Positions 25,137 through 33,290 of a DNA stretch of 64,000 nt are shown one piece after another. This DNA is from Thermococcus argininiproducens. GTDB taxonomy: Archaea > Methanobacteriota_B > Thermococci > Thermococcales > Thermococcaceae. Where the stretch lies: assembly GCF_023746595.1 (NCBI RefSeq), contig NZ_CP080572.1, forward strand, positions 1,162,530-1,226,529, in the 5' to 3' direction. The notes beneath the pieces are model-generated. The model was not told the origin of the DNA. It searched no databases and saw nothing but the letters and a program-made list of their open reading frames with translations. Positions within the stretch are counted from its first letter, which is position 1. Each line of letters starts with the position of its first letter. The position numbers were made by a program, and so were the translations under genes.

Positions 25137-26289
25137 AGCAGAAGTTATTGTTATAGGTGGAGGAAGCACTGGTACATCAATAGCTTATCATCTTGCCAAA
25201 CTTGGTGTTGACGTTGTTCTTATAGAAAAAGGGTACTTAGGGAGTGGATCCACGTTTAGATGTGCCACTGGAATTAGACAGCAATTCACTGATGAAGCCA
25301 ACATAATGCTTCAAAAATATAACGTTGAAAGATGGAAACGGTTAAGTGAAGAGCTAGAATATGATGTGAATTTCAAGCAAACTGGGTATCTTTTCCTCGC
25401 CACAACAGAGGAAGAAGTTGAAGCTTTTAAGCAAAATATAGAACTTCACAATAAGTTTGGTGTTCCCACGAGGCTTATAACACCGGAAGAAGCGAAAGAA
25501 ATAGTGCCCTTACTAAACGCTGATGAATTCTTGGCAGGTCAATGGAATCCTACAGATGGAAAGGCTAATCCATTTAAAACGGTTTTTGCCTTTGCAAAAA
25601 AGGCTAGGGAGTTGGGTGCTGAGATTTATGAATACACAGAAGTAACCGATGTCATCGTTGAGAATAAAGAAGTTCGGGGAGTAAAAACTAACAGGGGTGT
25701 TATAAAAGCGGATGTAATAGTAAATGCAGCTAACGCATGGGCCCCAATAATAAATGAAATGGCCGGTTTGGGTAAGGAATTCATCCCAATAAAACCCTAC
25801 AAACATCAACTTGTGAAGACTGAACCTCTTAAGGAAGGGCAAATTGAACCCTTAGTGTGTCCACCAGCATGGAATGATTCTTATGTAATTCAAGATGGGG
25901 AAGATGGAGGAGTTCTTTGTGGAACAGGAATAGAGCACGGCCCCACTTATGACATGACACCCACTTACGACTTTCTGAGAGGAGTGCTCAAATGGGCCAC
26001 TCGTATAATCCCGGCACTTAAATATGTGCACATATTAAGACAGTGGGCAGGTTTTTATGCAAAGACTCCTGACAGCAACCCTGCAATAGGCAAAATACAT
26101 CATATAAGTGGCTTTTATATTGCTGCTGGTTTCAGTGGCCATGGTTTCATGATGGCACCCGGTGTGGGAGAGGCAATGGCAGATCTCATAGTTAAAGGAA
26201 AGACAAAAGTACCTTTAGATTGGAACTGGTACGACCCACACCGGTTTGAAAGAGGAGAACTTAGAAGTACAGCCTTCCAAATTGGTTGA
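25126..26289 (+). CDS. Dye-linked L-proline dehydrogenase-type complex, beta (catalytic) subunit
   Basis: 387 aa DAO-family flavoprotein: EVIVIGGGSTGTSIAYHLAKLG at the N terminus, GSGSTFRCATGIRQQF near residue 45 and AAGFSGHGFMM near the C terminus. ATG at 25126 has GGTGAG five bases upstream, inside the previous gene; GTG at 25117 is possible. By homology with Pyrococcus and Thermococcus PDH beta, it oxidises L-proline to pyrroline-5-carboxylate with electrons going to FAD and the Fe-S partners. Substrate could also be a hydroxyproline or sarcosine-like amine. Confidence 0.85.
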   Translation: MKSKAEVIVIGGGSTGTSIAYHLAKLGVDVVLIEKGYLGSGSTFRCATGIRQQFTDEANIMLQKYNVERWKRLSEELEYDVNFKQTGYLFLATTEEEVEAFKQNIELHNKFGVPTRLITPEEAKEIVPLLNADEFLAGQWNPTDGKANPFKTVFAFAKKARELGAEIYEYTEVTDVIVENKEVRGVKTNRGVIKADVIVNAANAWAPIINEMAGLGKEFIPIKPYKHQLVKTEPLKEGQIEPLVCPPAWNDSYVIQDGEDGGVLCGTGIEHGPTYDMTPTYDFLRGVLKWATRIIPALKYVHILRQWAGFYAKTPDSNPAIGKIHHISGFYIAAGFSGHGFMMAPGVGEAMADLIVKGKTKVPLDWNWYDPHRFERGELRSTAFQIG

Positions 26290-26334
26290 GTTTTCTTTAT
26301 CCTCTTTTTCTTAAGATTTGTTCGTGTGAAAAGA

Positions 26335-26345
26335 TTTTTAAATTT
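26335..26345 (+). promoter_or_regulatory. Candidate TATA box of the MFS gene
   Basis: TTTTTAAATTT, about 75-85 bases before the ATG at 26419, following a purine-rich GAAAAGA. Confidence 0.3.
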
Positions 26346-26418
26346 AAACTTGTTCAGTAGGGATGGTGTAATCCTTGTCTCCTTTGTGTTGCTCATCAGA
26401 AAGTCGTGAGGTGATAAA

Positions 26419-27621
26419 ATGAAACGTTGGAAGTCTGTAATCCTGAATACACTTGTAATGACAGCCGGATTTGGAACTCTGAGTATGATGAGTGTAGCTA
26501 AGCCTGATATAATATCTCACTTTGGAATAAGTGGAGAGGCTTATGATCTTCAACATGTGGCCTATGTCTTTGGTCTCTTTATAGCCTTTCTTTTAGGTCA
26601 CACAAAACTTTATGAGGGGAGTTTTAAGAGGAGTGTTGCTATAGCACTTAGTTTTGCTGCAATACCGCAAGCTTTGATTCCTTATGTTGGAAATTGGTAT
26701 CTAGTGGTGGCTCTAAGGTTTATCCAAGGTTTTGTCGTGAGTTTAGTGCCTCTGTTTAGTACGCAGATAGCTAACTACTTCGTGGCTGAGAGACCATTTG
26801 CTAAAGGTATAATTCTCTCTGGAATATTTTGGGGCGGTGTTTTTGGTTCAATGAGTGCTAAATATTTGGTAAACGCTCTTGGTTGGAAATCAGCATTTTT
26901 AGTGACTGTTGTTGTAATGTATGCTGTTCTTTTAGTATGGTGGTTATTTACGGAAGACTTTGAGATAGTCCATAAAAGCGAGAAAAGTACAAAAATTAAC
27001 ATTTGGAGCATGAAATTTACTTGGGTACTTGGACTCACGTTTTTCCCTGCCCTGTGGGTGATTTTCACAATAATTGGGTTCTCATCATCTCTAGCTTATG
27101 CGCTTGGATGGAACAAAAGCCAGGTGGCAAACTTAAGCACGACCTTGAATATTTCAAAGGCTCTTTGGTCAATAATTATGGGCTTTGTCGGATTTCAGCT
27201 TTCTAAAAGGAACACTACTGCCAGAGGACTTTTCAACGCGATTGTACATGTGATGATACTCTCTTATGCAATATCTTTTGTGGGCTTGGTGATTTACTCC
27301 AAAGCCATGCTTGATGGAAGTTACTCTTTAGCTTTGGCTTCAGTATGGCTTATAGGGGCACTCCAAGGAACAGGACCAGCTTTTTGGACGTCTGCTCCTG
27401 CTACATATCCTAGGAGCATATATCCAAGAGCTTCCTTTGCATTGGGGTTAATATCCAATTCAGCTAATGCAGTGGCTCCCTCTATAACGGAAGCACTTGC
27501 AAGGCAAAGTGAGACATTAGCACTTGGAGAACTAGCATTCATGCCATTATTGGGCATATTGATCTTGGTTACTGTTTCAAGAATGAAATTACCAGTAGAG
27601 GAGCTTGGAGAGGACGCTTAA
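26419..27621 (+). CDS. Major facilitator superfamily transporter
   Basis: 400 aa with about 12 membrane segments; a loop between TM2 and TM3 carries the short GHTKLYEGSFKR. SD GAGGTGA before the ATG. It closes the proline/hydroxyproline island and reads in the same direction as the dehydrogenases, so an amino or imino acid, or a breakdown product, is a plausible cargo. It does not match a subfamily that I can name. Confidence 0.82.
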   Translation: MKRWKSVILNTLVMTAGFGTLSMMSVAKPDIISHFGISGEAYDLQHVAYVFGLFIAFLLGHTKLYEGSFKRSVAIALSFAAIPQALIPYVGNWYLVVALRFIQGFVVSLVPLFSTQIANYFVAERPFAKGIILSGIFWGGVFGSMSAKYLVNALGWKSAFLVTVVVMYAVLLVWWLFTEDFEIVHKSEKSTKINIWSMKFTWVLGLTFFPALWVIFTIIGFSSSLAYALGWNKSQVANLSTTLNISKALWSIIMGFVGFQLSKRNTTARGLFNAIVHVMILSYAISFVGLVIYSKAMLDGSYSLALASVWLIGALQGTGPAFWTSAPATYPRSIYPRASFALGLISNSANAVAPSITEALARQSETLALGELAFMPLLGILILVTVSRMKLPVEELGEDA

Positions 27622-27749
27622 ATTTGCATTCTTTTTATTTTTGGCATTTTTCAAATTTTGCTCTCTGGATAGGAGGGTAATTTTTAAGGCAAGGATAAGA
27701 GCTTAATCAAAAGCTTTTTAACCTTATAATTTTTGAATGTGAGTGAAAG

Positions 27750-27763
27750 CAAAAATTTAAATA
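27750..27763 (+). promoter_or_regulatory. Promoter of the L39e operon
   Basis: CAAAAATTTAAATA: BRE-like A run plus a perfect TTTAAATA TATA box. The start site would be near 27787. Confidence 0.6.
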
Positions 27764-27775
27764 CGCTTGTGCTAA

Positions 27776-27793
27776 GCCGGCCATTAGTCCGGC
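27776..27793 (+). promoter_or_regulatory. GC-rich inverted repeat at the start of the L39e mRNA
   Basis: GCCGG-N8-CCGGC, unusual in this AT-rich intergenic region, located at or next to the predicted start site. It could be a 5' hairpin or an operator. Confidence 0.35.
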
Positions 27794-27829
27794 ATATTTT
27801 CACGTTCACAAATTAAGGAGGGATTAAGA

Positions 27830-27985
27830 ATGGCAAGGAACAAGCCTGTAGCGAAAAAACTTCGTTTGGCAAAGGCAGCTAAGCAAAATAGGAGAGTCCC
27901 TGTTTGGGTTATTGTAAAGACAAATAGAAAAGTCCTAACTCACCCTAAGAGGAGATATTGGAGGAGAACAAAGCTTAAGGAGTGA
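27830..27985 (+). CDS. rpl39e: Large-subunit ribosomal protein L39e
   Basis: 51 aa, very basic: [20 protein letters not shown] at the start and [14 protein letters not shown] at the end, the standard L39e pattern. SD GGAGGGA before the ATG. First gene of a translation operon (L39e, L31e, aIF6, LX, prefoldin alpha) conserved in archaea. The protein lines the peptide exit tunnel. Confidence 0.96.
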   Translation: MARNKPVAKKLRLAKAAKQNRRVPVWVIVKTNRKVLTHPKRRYWRRTKLKE

Positions 27986-27991
27986 TGAGAG

Positions 27992-28252
27992 ATGGCAGAG
28001 GAGAGAGTTTACGTAGTCCCAATTAGAAAGATCATAAAGATAGTTCCAAGATGGAAGAGAGCACCAAGGGCTGCTCGCTACGTTAGAGAGTTTGTAGCAA
28101 GGCACACAAAGGCAGATGAGGTTATCATAGGTACAGATGTTAACGAGAAAATCTGGGAGCGCGGAATAGAAAAGCCACCAAGCAAGCTCCGTGTTAAAGT
28201 CACGATTGAGGAAAGAGAAGGCGTTAAGGTGGCTGAGGTCCACCTTGCTTGA
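27992..28252 (+). CDS. rpl31e: Large-subunit ribosomal protein L31e
   Basis: 86 aa; the [19 protein letters not shown] and [20 protein letters not shown] patterns are diagnostic. It lies near the tunnel exit on the ribosome. Six bases after L39e, with SD GAGTGATGAGAG overlapping the L39e stop. Confidence 0.96.
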   Translation: MAEERVYVVPIRKIIKIVPRWKRAPRAARYVREFVARHTKADEVIIGTDVNEKIWERGIEKPPSKLRVKVTIEEREGVKVAEVHLA

Positions 28253-28292
28253 TTCTTATATTTTCCAATGAGGGAAGGCCGAGGGTGTGAAG

Positions 28293-28979
28293 ATGCACAT
28301 TGAGAGACTAGACTTTGAGAATTCACCGTACCTTGGAGTTTTTGGGTTAGCTAGTGATAAGTTTGTCCTGATCAGAGAGGGCCTTCAAGAAAAGAAGCTT
28401 GATGTGTTAAGGGAAGTTTTAAAGGTTCCCATCATAGAGACTAGCATAATGAAATCCAGGATAGTTGGCATCTTCGCTGTTGCCAACTCAAGGGCAATTG
28501 TTGTTCCTTACTATATCTGGGATACGGAGCTTGAGAAAATTAGAACTACCCTACGAGAAAACGGCTTCGATGTTAGTGTGGAGCCAGTCTTGAGTAAGTT
28601 GACTGCCTTTGGAAACTTGATCCTTGTGAATGACAAGGCTGCTCTAATTAGTGCGAAGTTCACAAGGGAAGAAGCAAAACAGTTTGAAGACATATTTGAT
28701 GTTGAAGTGGAAAGAGGAATAATAGCGAACTATCATGCTGTTGGAAGTGTTGGAATCGTCACTAACAAAGGTGGATTAGTCCACCCGGAGGCTACTGATG
28801 AAGAGCTTGAATGGCTCGAAGGTCTCTTTAAAGTTGATTTTTATGTTGGAACCGCCAACATGGGTGTGCCCTTTGTGGGCTCATGCATGATTGCAAATTC
28901 CTTTGGTGTTGTCGTTGGGCATCTTACAACTGGTCCTGAAATAGTTAAGATTGAAGAAGCACTAGGATTTTTGGGGTGA
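28293..28979 (+). CDS. eif6: Translation initiation factor 6
   Basis: 228 aa aIF6, an anti-association factor that binds the large subunit and blocks premature joining. The five quasi-repeats of the pentein fold are visible, e.g. SPYLGVFGLASDKFVL, GNLILVNDKAAL and GSVGIVTNKGGLVHP. Start ATG at 28293 after GAGGGTG; an upstream GTG at 28287 is less likely. Confidence 0.96.
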   Translation: MHIERLDFENSPYLGVFGLASDKFVLIREGLQEKKLDVLREVLKVPIIETSIMKSRIVGIFAVANSRAIVVPYYIWDTELEKIRTTLRENGFDVSVEPVLSKLTAFGNLILVNDKAALISAKFTREEAKQFEDIFDVEVERGIIANYHAVGSVGIVTNKGGLVHPEATDEELEWLEGLFKVDFYVGTANMGVPFVGSCMIANSFGVVVGHLTTGPEIVKIEEALGFLG

Positions 28980-28985
28980 GGGGCA

Positions 28986-29222
28986 ATGGAAGTTAAGGTA
29001 TTCCGCGTTAAGGGAATCTTTGAAAAAGAAGGGAGAAAATTCAAGTTCACCAAGGAATACAGAGCCCTAAAGCCAGAGGATATTAAAGAACTTGTCTTCT
29101 CAGAAATTGGAAGTAAGCACCGTGTCAAAAGGTCAAAGATCCTTATAGAGAGCATTGAAGAGATAAAACCAGAGGAAGCTGAGAACCCAATCGTTAAAAG
29201 ACTCAGTTTGGAACTCGCTTGA
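28986..29222 (+). CDS. rplX: Ribosomal protein LX (L18Ae/L20A family)
   Basis: 78 aa; the pattern [20 protein letters not shown] and [13 protein letters not shown] is that of archaeal LX. Six bases after aIF6, SD GGGGTGAGGGG. Confidence 0.95.
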   Translation: MEVKVFRVKGIFEKEGRKFKFTKEYRALKPEDIKELVFSEIGSKHRVKRSKILIESIEEIKPEEAENPIVKRLSLELA

Positions 29223-29285
29223 CGTTTTATCTTTTTTTACCAACATCCTTAAAAACTTCTTTAGTTATTCTCTCTGGTGGTGGAA

Positions 29286-29729
29286 ATGGAGAATAGGGAA
29301 CAACTTGAGAGGTTAGCTTATGAATATCAGCTTTTACAGGCACAAGCACAGCTTTTGGCCCAAAACCTTGAACTCCTAACCCTTGGAAGGAATGAGTTCC
29401 AAGCCGTGAAAGAGACACTCGAAGGACTAAAGAATGTTGAAGAAGAAAATCCCGAGATCCTGGTTCCAATAGGTGCAGGTTCATTTCTGAAAGGAAAAAT
29501 AGAGGACAAGAACAATGCAATTGTTAGTGTAGGTTCTGGCTATGCAATCGAAAAGAGCATTGATGATGCAATCACATACTTGGATGGGAGAATTAAAGAA
29601 TATGATGAGGCTATAAAGAAGACCCAAGAAGCTCTTCAGCAGCTTGAGGGTAAACTCCAAAACTTGGCCCAAAAGGCTCAAAAATTACAACAAGAGCAAT
29701 CCATGGGGTTTAAAGTCCCCAAGAAGTGA
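29286..29729 (+). CDS. pfdA: Prefoldin alpha subunit
   Basis: 147 aa. Two long coiled-coil helices (about 2-50 and 95-140) flank a beta-hairpin region with [15 protein letters not shown], the alpha-subunit signature. It captures unfolded proteins for the thermosome. Start ATG at 29286 after GGTGG. The last 20 bases overlap, convergently, a decayed gene fragment on the other strand. Confidence 0.95.
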   Translation: MENREQLERLAYEYQLLQAQAQLLAQNLELLTLGRNEFQAVKETLEGLKNVEEENPEILVPIGAGSFLKGKIEDKNNAIVSVGSGYAIEKSIDDAITYLDGRIKEYDEAIKKTQEALQQLEGKLQNLAQKAQKLQQEQSMGFKVPKK

Positions 29730-29898
29730 TCCCTTTTTCTTCTTTCTCTGGAAACACTTCAAATTCAACTTCTTTTTTCACATCTGGTTTGAAGGGTATA
29801 TCCAGTGCAAGTCTAAGGAAAAACTTTCCATGCCCCGCTATTATCCTTCCAAACTTTCCAGCTTTAAGAATTTCGAGAGGGGTTACAAGATTGTAATG
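29710..29898 (-). pseudogene. C-terminal fragment of a gene split by the IS607-type element
   Basis: An open frame on the minus strand encodes about 62 residues ending GITSWGL. It contains LVTPLEILKAGKFGR and GHGKFFLRL, matching GHGEF segments near the C termini of the proteins at 32.5-33.3 kb and 40.2-41.1 kb. It has no start codon of its own and begins where the mobile element ends. The other half is at 31.73-32.51 kb. Confidence 0.8.
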
Positions 29899-29905
29899 CC
29901 GTTCT

Positions 29906-29953
29906 GGTTAGCCGTAACTTGTGTAAAGTTCGTAAACGTCGTTACGGCTAACC
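29906..29953 (-). ncRNA. Terminal hairpin at the 3' end of tnpB (possible omega-RNA part)
   Basis: GGTTAGCCGTAAC (29906-29918) and GTTACGGCTAACC (29941-29953) form a perfect 13-bp inverted repeat overlapping the last 15 codons and stop of tnpB. TnpB guide RNAs are transcribed from this end, so the hairpin may belong to the guide scaffold. Not proved by sequence alone. Confidence 0.4.
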
Positions 29954-31089
29954 TTCCCCACTCCCATCTTCATTGTGGGGCTTTCGGGGGGAACGGAGAC
30001 TCCCCACATCTTCAGGGCCCTCAAGCGAATATTCCAACTCCCAACCACATCACGGTCGGCCTCAAAACCACACTTCGAACACTTCAAAACCCTGTGCCCA
30101 TTCGGGCTTAATTTTCCCCCACATATCGGGCACAGGGAAGAAGTATGAGCCGGATTCACGAAAACAACCCTAACTCCCCTCAGCTTAGCCTTGTATTCGA
30201 TAATTGACTGGAGTTTGCGAAAACTCCACCTGTGAAGTCTTCCATTCATCTCGGCGGAATATCTAATTGAGTCCCTGATTTCCGTTAAATCCTCCAAGGC
30301 GAGGCCACCGTATTTTTCCGCCAGCTCAACGATTTTATTGGCGAGCTTATGGTAAAGGTCTTTAAGCCTGTTCTTCTCCCTCTGTCCGTATTTTTCGAGG
30401 AGTTCTCTCCTCCTCTTTCCAGCTCTGATTTTCTGCTGTATTTTCCGTCTCTTCACGAAGTAGCCAGTCCTAATCTCCCTCTCGTGAGTGATGATTTGAA
30501 CGAATTCACCGTTTGGCAAGGCAAGGGTTACATTGTTCTCATTCAAGTCCGCGCCGGCGAAGGCTTTAGGCTCTTCAACCTCGACTTCCCTTGAGAAGAC
30601 AACGTTGAGAAAGATTCCCTTCGGCGTTCTAACCAACCACGCTTGCCCAACCTTCCAATCCTTGAACTTCTCGTGGTATTTGGCGGGATAAAACTCTAAT
30701 TGAATCCTTCCGCTCGGAGTGGAGAGTTTCACGGTTCCCTTCTCTAAATCGAGTTTGAACAGGTGGTCGTCGAGCATTATGACTTCCTTCTTAAAAATGG
30801 GCCTGCCATAGGCCTTTCCCTTCTTTTTCCGCTTCCTAAAGCTTTTGAAGATGGCTGTCGCCATCTGGCAAGCCGTGTAAAGGTAATGGCTTGGGAGTTC
30901 GTGGTATTCTTTGCGTAATCCCTTGTAAGTTTCCTTTTTCAGCCGGTAAAAGCTGGTAACGTTGTTTTCGAAAGCATAAGTGATGAGAAAGTTCACAATC
31001 TCCCGATAAGTTTGGAAAATCCTATCTAATCCTTCGGGTGTTTCTTTGAGCTTGAATTTTGCCGTCAGCTTAATCGTCTCTGAGGGCAT
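29908..31089 (-). CDS. tnpB: TnpB RNA-guided nuclease
   Basis: 393 aa. RuvC residues D181 (AGADLNENN), E266 (LALEDL) and D347 (ADRDVVGSWNI) are all present, and the zinc finger is C320/C323 and C337/C340. So it looks catalytically intact. N-terminal REC/WED-like region ~1-170. ATG at 31089 lies within the end of tnpA. TnpB nucleases cleave DNA next to a short target motif using an omega-RNA and help the element persist. Confidence 0.93.
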   Translation of the reverse strand: MPSETIKLTAKFKLKETPEGLDRIFQTYREIVNFLITYAFENNVTSFYRLKKETYKGLRKEYHELPSHYLYTACQMATAIFKSFRKRKKKGKAYGRPIFKKEVIMLDDHLFKLDLEKGTVKLSTPSGRIQLEFYPAKYHEKFKDWKVGQAWLVRTPKGIFLNVVFSREVEVEEPKAFAGADLNENNVTLALPNGEFVQIITHEREIRTGYFVKRRKIQQKIRAGKRRRELLEKYGQREKNRLKDLYHKLANKIVELAEKYGGLALEDLTEIRDSIRYSAEMNGRLHRWSFRKLQSIIEYKAKLRGVRVVFVNPAHTSSLCPICGGKLSPNGHRVLKCSKCGFEADRDVVGSWNIRLRALKMWGVSVPPESPTMKMGVGKVSRNDVYELYTSYG

Positions 31090-31678
31090 TCTTTACCGCC
31101 TCAACAAGGCGTTTTTTCTTATGAGAACGCATTCCGTAAAGTTTTCCAGCGAAGGATGTTACAATGGCTAATAAGTCCTCAACAAGTTCTTTTTCTGGTG
31201 TTTTCTCTTCATCATCAAAGATTACTTCAATCTCAACGCCGTGTGAGTTGAAGTATTGTTCGAGGTATTTGAAGCCGAAGCGGGTGAGCCTGTCCCGGTA
31301 AGTTATGACAACTTTCCCAACTTCCCCACTCTTGACGAGTTTGAAAAGCTGTTTTAATCCCCTTCTATTCTCATTTAGGCCGGAAGAGATGTCAGTAAGA
31401 ATTTTAAGGACCTGATAACCCTTTGAAGAGCAGTAATTCTTGAGGTATTCAATTTGTCTCTCTAAGTCTTCTTTCTGGTCTCGGCTTGAGACTCTTGCGT
31501 AAATGACGACTTTATCGAGGGTTTTGCCTTCGAGAAGTCTCTTGATTTCGCTTTCGGGGATACGGTATTCCTTCCCGATACGGTAAGCTTTAATCTCGCC
31601 GGATTTAATCTTCCTAATCAATGTTGGTTTGCTGATGCCTAAGAGTTGTGAGGCTTTGCCCGTCCGATAAAGCCTCAT
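31070..31678 (-). CDS. tnpA: IS607-type serine recombinase (TnpA)
   Basis: 202 aa. N-terminal MerR-like HTH (1-50, TGKASQLLGISKPTL), then a small serine resolvase domain with nucleophile S64 in YARVSSRDQ, followed by the conserved LERQIEYLKNYC, KVVITYRDRLTRFGF and the C-terminal helix. Full length for IS607 TnpA, so probably functional. Confidence 0.93.
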   Translation of the reverse strand: MRLYRTGKASQLLGISKPTLIRKIKSGEIKAYRIGKEYRIPESEIKRLLEGKTLDKVVIYARVSSRDQKEDLERQIEYLKNYCSSKGYQVLKILTDISSGLNENRRGLKQLFKLVKSGEVGKVVITYRDRLTRFGFKYLEQYFNSHGVEIEVIFDDEEKTPEKELVEDLLAIVTSFAGKLYGMRSHKKKRLVEAVKNALRDD

Positions 31679-31731
31679 ACCTTACTCCACCAAAATGAAT
31701 TATGAAATAAAAACATTTAAACTTTACGCTT

Positions 31732-32508
31732 TTAACCCTTTATGAAACAGCCCACTATAATCAGGGTTTCGTTCATAAAATTCTTCTTGAAGGTTCCAAC
31801 GTCTTTGGTTTCTCCGAGAATTTCTTTGACGGCTCTTCTTCGCTTTGAGACTAGCTCTACTTTTACTCTTCTAGCTTTTGAGAGAGTCGCACTGATAAAA
31901 ACTTTGAATCCGTAGTCTTTTGCCTCTATTCTGGCTTCTGCAAAATCTTCCTTGGCAGATACTGAAAAGCTTTCAAAGGGAAACCTTACCTCGTAGGATG
32001 GGTTTGCATAGAGAATAACCACGTCCTTATATTCATCGTTCAAAATTCTAATCCCTGGAAGGTACACTTCTCCCTCTCCATCCTGGGCTATAGCAAGGAG
32101 GAAAGACTTATTTTCAAGTTTTAGTGAGTTCAAGGTGTCTTCTCTCTCCGTTATAAAACTCTTAAAGGCATGGTAGTTCCTACTCTTTCCACTTGAGCTC
32201 CAGTAACCGTAAGCGTCGAAATAGCCAATTTCGACTTTTAGGGGTTTTAGAAAACTTATTTCGTTCTTGCTGATAGAAATGATTTCTTTAATCTTTTCCA
32301 CTTTTTCAAAGGATTTTCTTGAGCGATAAATGACAAAACTCATTAAGCCAGCCCAAAGAGCTATGAATCCAAGTGTTCCAGCTCGATACATTCTGGGAAT
32401 TGCAGGGTTTTTGAGTACTATTATCCCTATAGGAGTGGCAATAAGTATTCCAGATAGCAGGACAAAGTAGAGTGTCTTAGTTTTTCCCATTAGGATTATT
32501 ATCCTCAT
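31732..32508 (-). pseudogene. N-terminal part of the membrane protein interrupted by IS607
   Basis: About 258 codons, the last few read from the inserted element (homology ends near 31753). Two membrane segments (about 7-27 and 34-54) precede a beta-rich domain similar to the proteins at 32.5 and 40.2 kb. ATG at 32508 follows GGGTGAG inside the end of the preceding gene. The missing tail with the GHGEF-like segment lies at 29.71-29.90 kb. The truncated protein may still be made. Confidence 0.8.
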
Positions 32509-32516
32509 TGTAGTTC

Positions 32517-33290
32517 TCACCCTAAAAATACACTAAATTTTATATTTTCCCTCATGGCCTTTTTCAGAGGATATTTAAGCTTAGCTTCAACTTCAAATTC
32601 TCCATGTCCACTTATTAAAGAGGCTTTTCCAAAAGCATTTGCAAGCTCTTTTGGGGTGATTAAACTTTCATGAGAGACTAGCAGAATAGGCTCTCTGATA
32701 AACTCATAGTCAAATTCGCCCTCTTCATCTCCCCAGAAAAGCAATTCCCTCGTGTTATTCCCTTTGAGTATCACTTCCACCTCCTCAGCATCTTCCAGAT
32801 TTGGTGAAACTCTACCTTTAAAGCCAAATTGGGTCGGATTGAAGGTGATTTGGAGGAGATCTTGAGAGGTTGAGAGCATTAGACTCGCTTGAGGAAATTG
32901 GAACACATATTTTGGAAAAATATAGAGAATCAAAATTCCATTATCAAGTCTGAATCCAGGCAATTCAACTCTTCCAGCACCACTAACGTCTACTTCAACT
33001 CGATATTCTTTTGGGTCTAATGGCAACTCGTTTGTTGTTATTTTTTCCTCTTCTTTAAATTTTCTTGAAACCGAAAATAATATGCCATCATAATGTTTTC
33101 CACCCACGCGTTTTCCAATTAATATACTGCTGGAACATAAGAAAGTTCCTTTCTTAATTTTCTCTTCTTTAGGAAGGATGATAATGTTGTCTTCTAATGT
33201 AATGTCATGAGAGAAAGACTGTACGAGTCTCTTTGTCTTTCTTTTTAAAAATGAGAGTTTAGAACCAGGAACAAGGGTTATTTTTCTCAT
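32517..33290 (-). CDS. Uncharacterised soluble member of the GHGEF paralogue family
   Basis: 257 aa, no membrane segments or signal. Beta-rich with ELPLDPKEYRVEVDVSGAGRVELPG in the middle and SLISGHGEFEVEAKL near the C terminus. ATG at 33290 shares a base with the galE stop (TAATG), with GGGGG as SD, so translation is coupled to galE. It overlaps the next gene by its stop/SD. The related proteins at 31.7 and 40.2 kb have an added membrane anchor. Function unknown. Confidence 0.72.
   Translation of the reverse strand: MRKITLVPGSKLSFLKRKTKRLVQSFSHDITLEDNIIILPKEEKIKKGTFLCSSSILIGKRVGGKHYDGILFSVSRKFKEEEKITTNELPLDPKEYRVEVDVSGAGRVELPGFRLDNGILILYIFPKYVFQFPQASLMLSTSQDLLQITFNPTQFGFKGRVSPNLEDAEEVEVILKGNNTRELLFWGDEEGEFDYEFIREPILLVSHESLITPKELANAFGKASLISGHGEFEVEAKLKYPLKKAMRENIKFSVFLG

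Larger units (their letters stand above)
29899..31752 (-). mobile_element. IS607-family insertion (serine recombinase TnpA + TnpB)
   Basis: About 1.85 kb with more G+C than its surroundings. It contains an intact tnpA and tnpB overlapping by 20 bp. Ends are placed by where homology to the interrupted paralogue family stops; a CC/GG dinucleotide is present at both, as expected for IS607, but my hand-joined reading frame is off by one base, so ends may be wrong by a few bases. No long terminal repeats or clear target duplication are seen, in keeping with the family. Confidence 0.85.

Noticed and set aside
16307-27621. Amino-acid island as a recent foreign acquisition
   Set aside because: Codon use, SD types and promoters look like the rest of the window, and no integrase, att site or IS borders it.
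29644-30111. 155-codon plus-strand frame after prefoldin alpha
   Set aside because: It overlaps pfdA, the split-gene remnant and tnpB in antisense; the protein has no family pattern.
29899-31752. IS200/IS605-type (Y1 transposase) assignment for the 30-31.7 kb element
   Set aside because: The TnpA is a MerR-HTH plus serine resolvase protein (YARVSS), which defines IS607, not the HUH Y1 enzyme.
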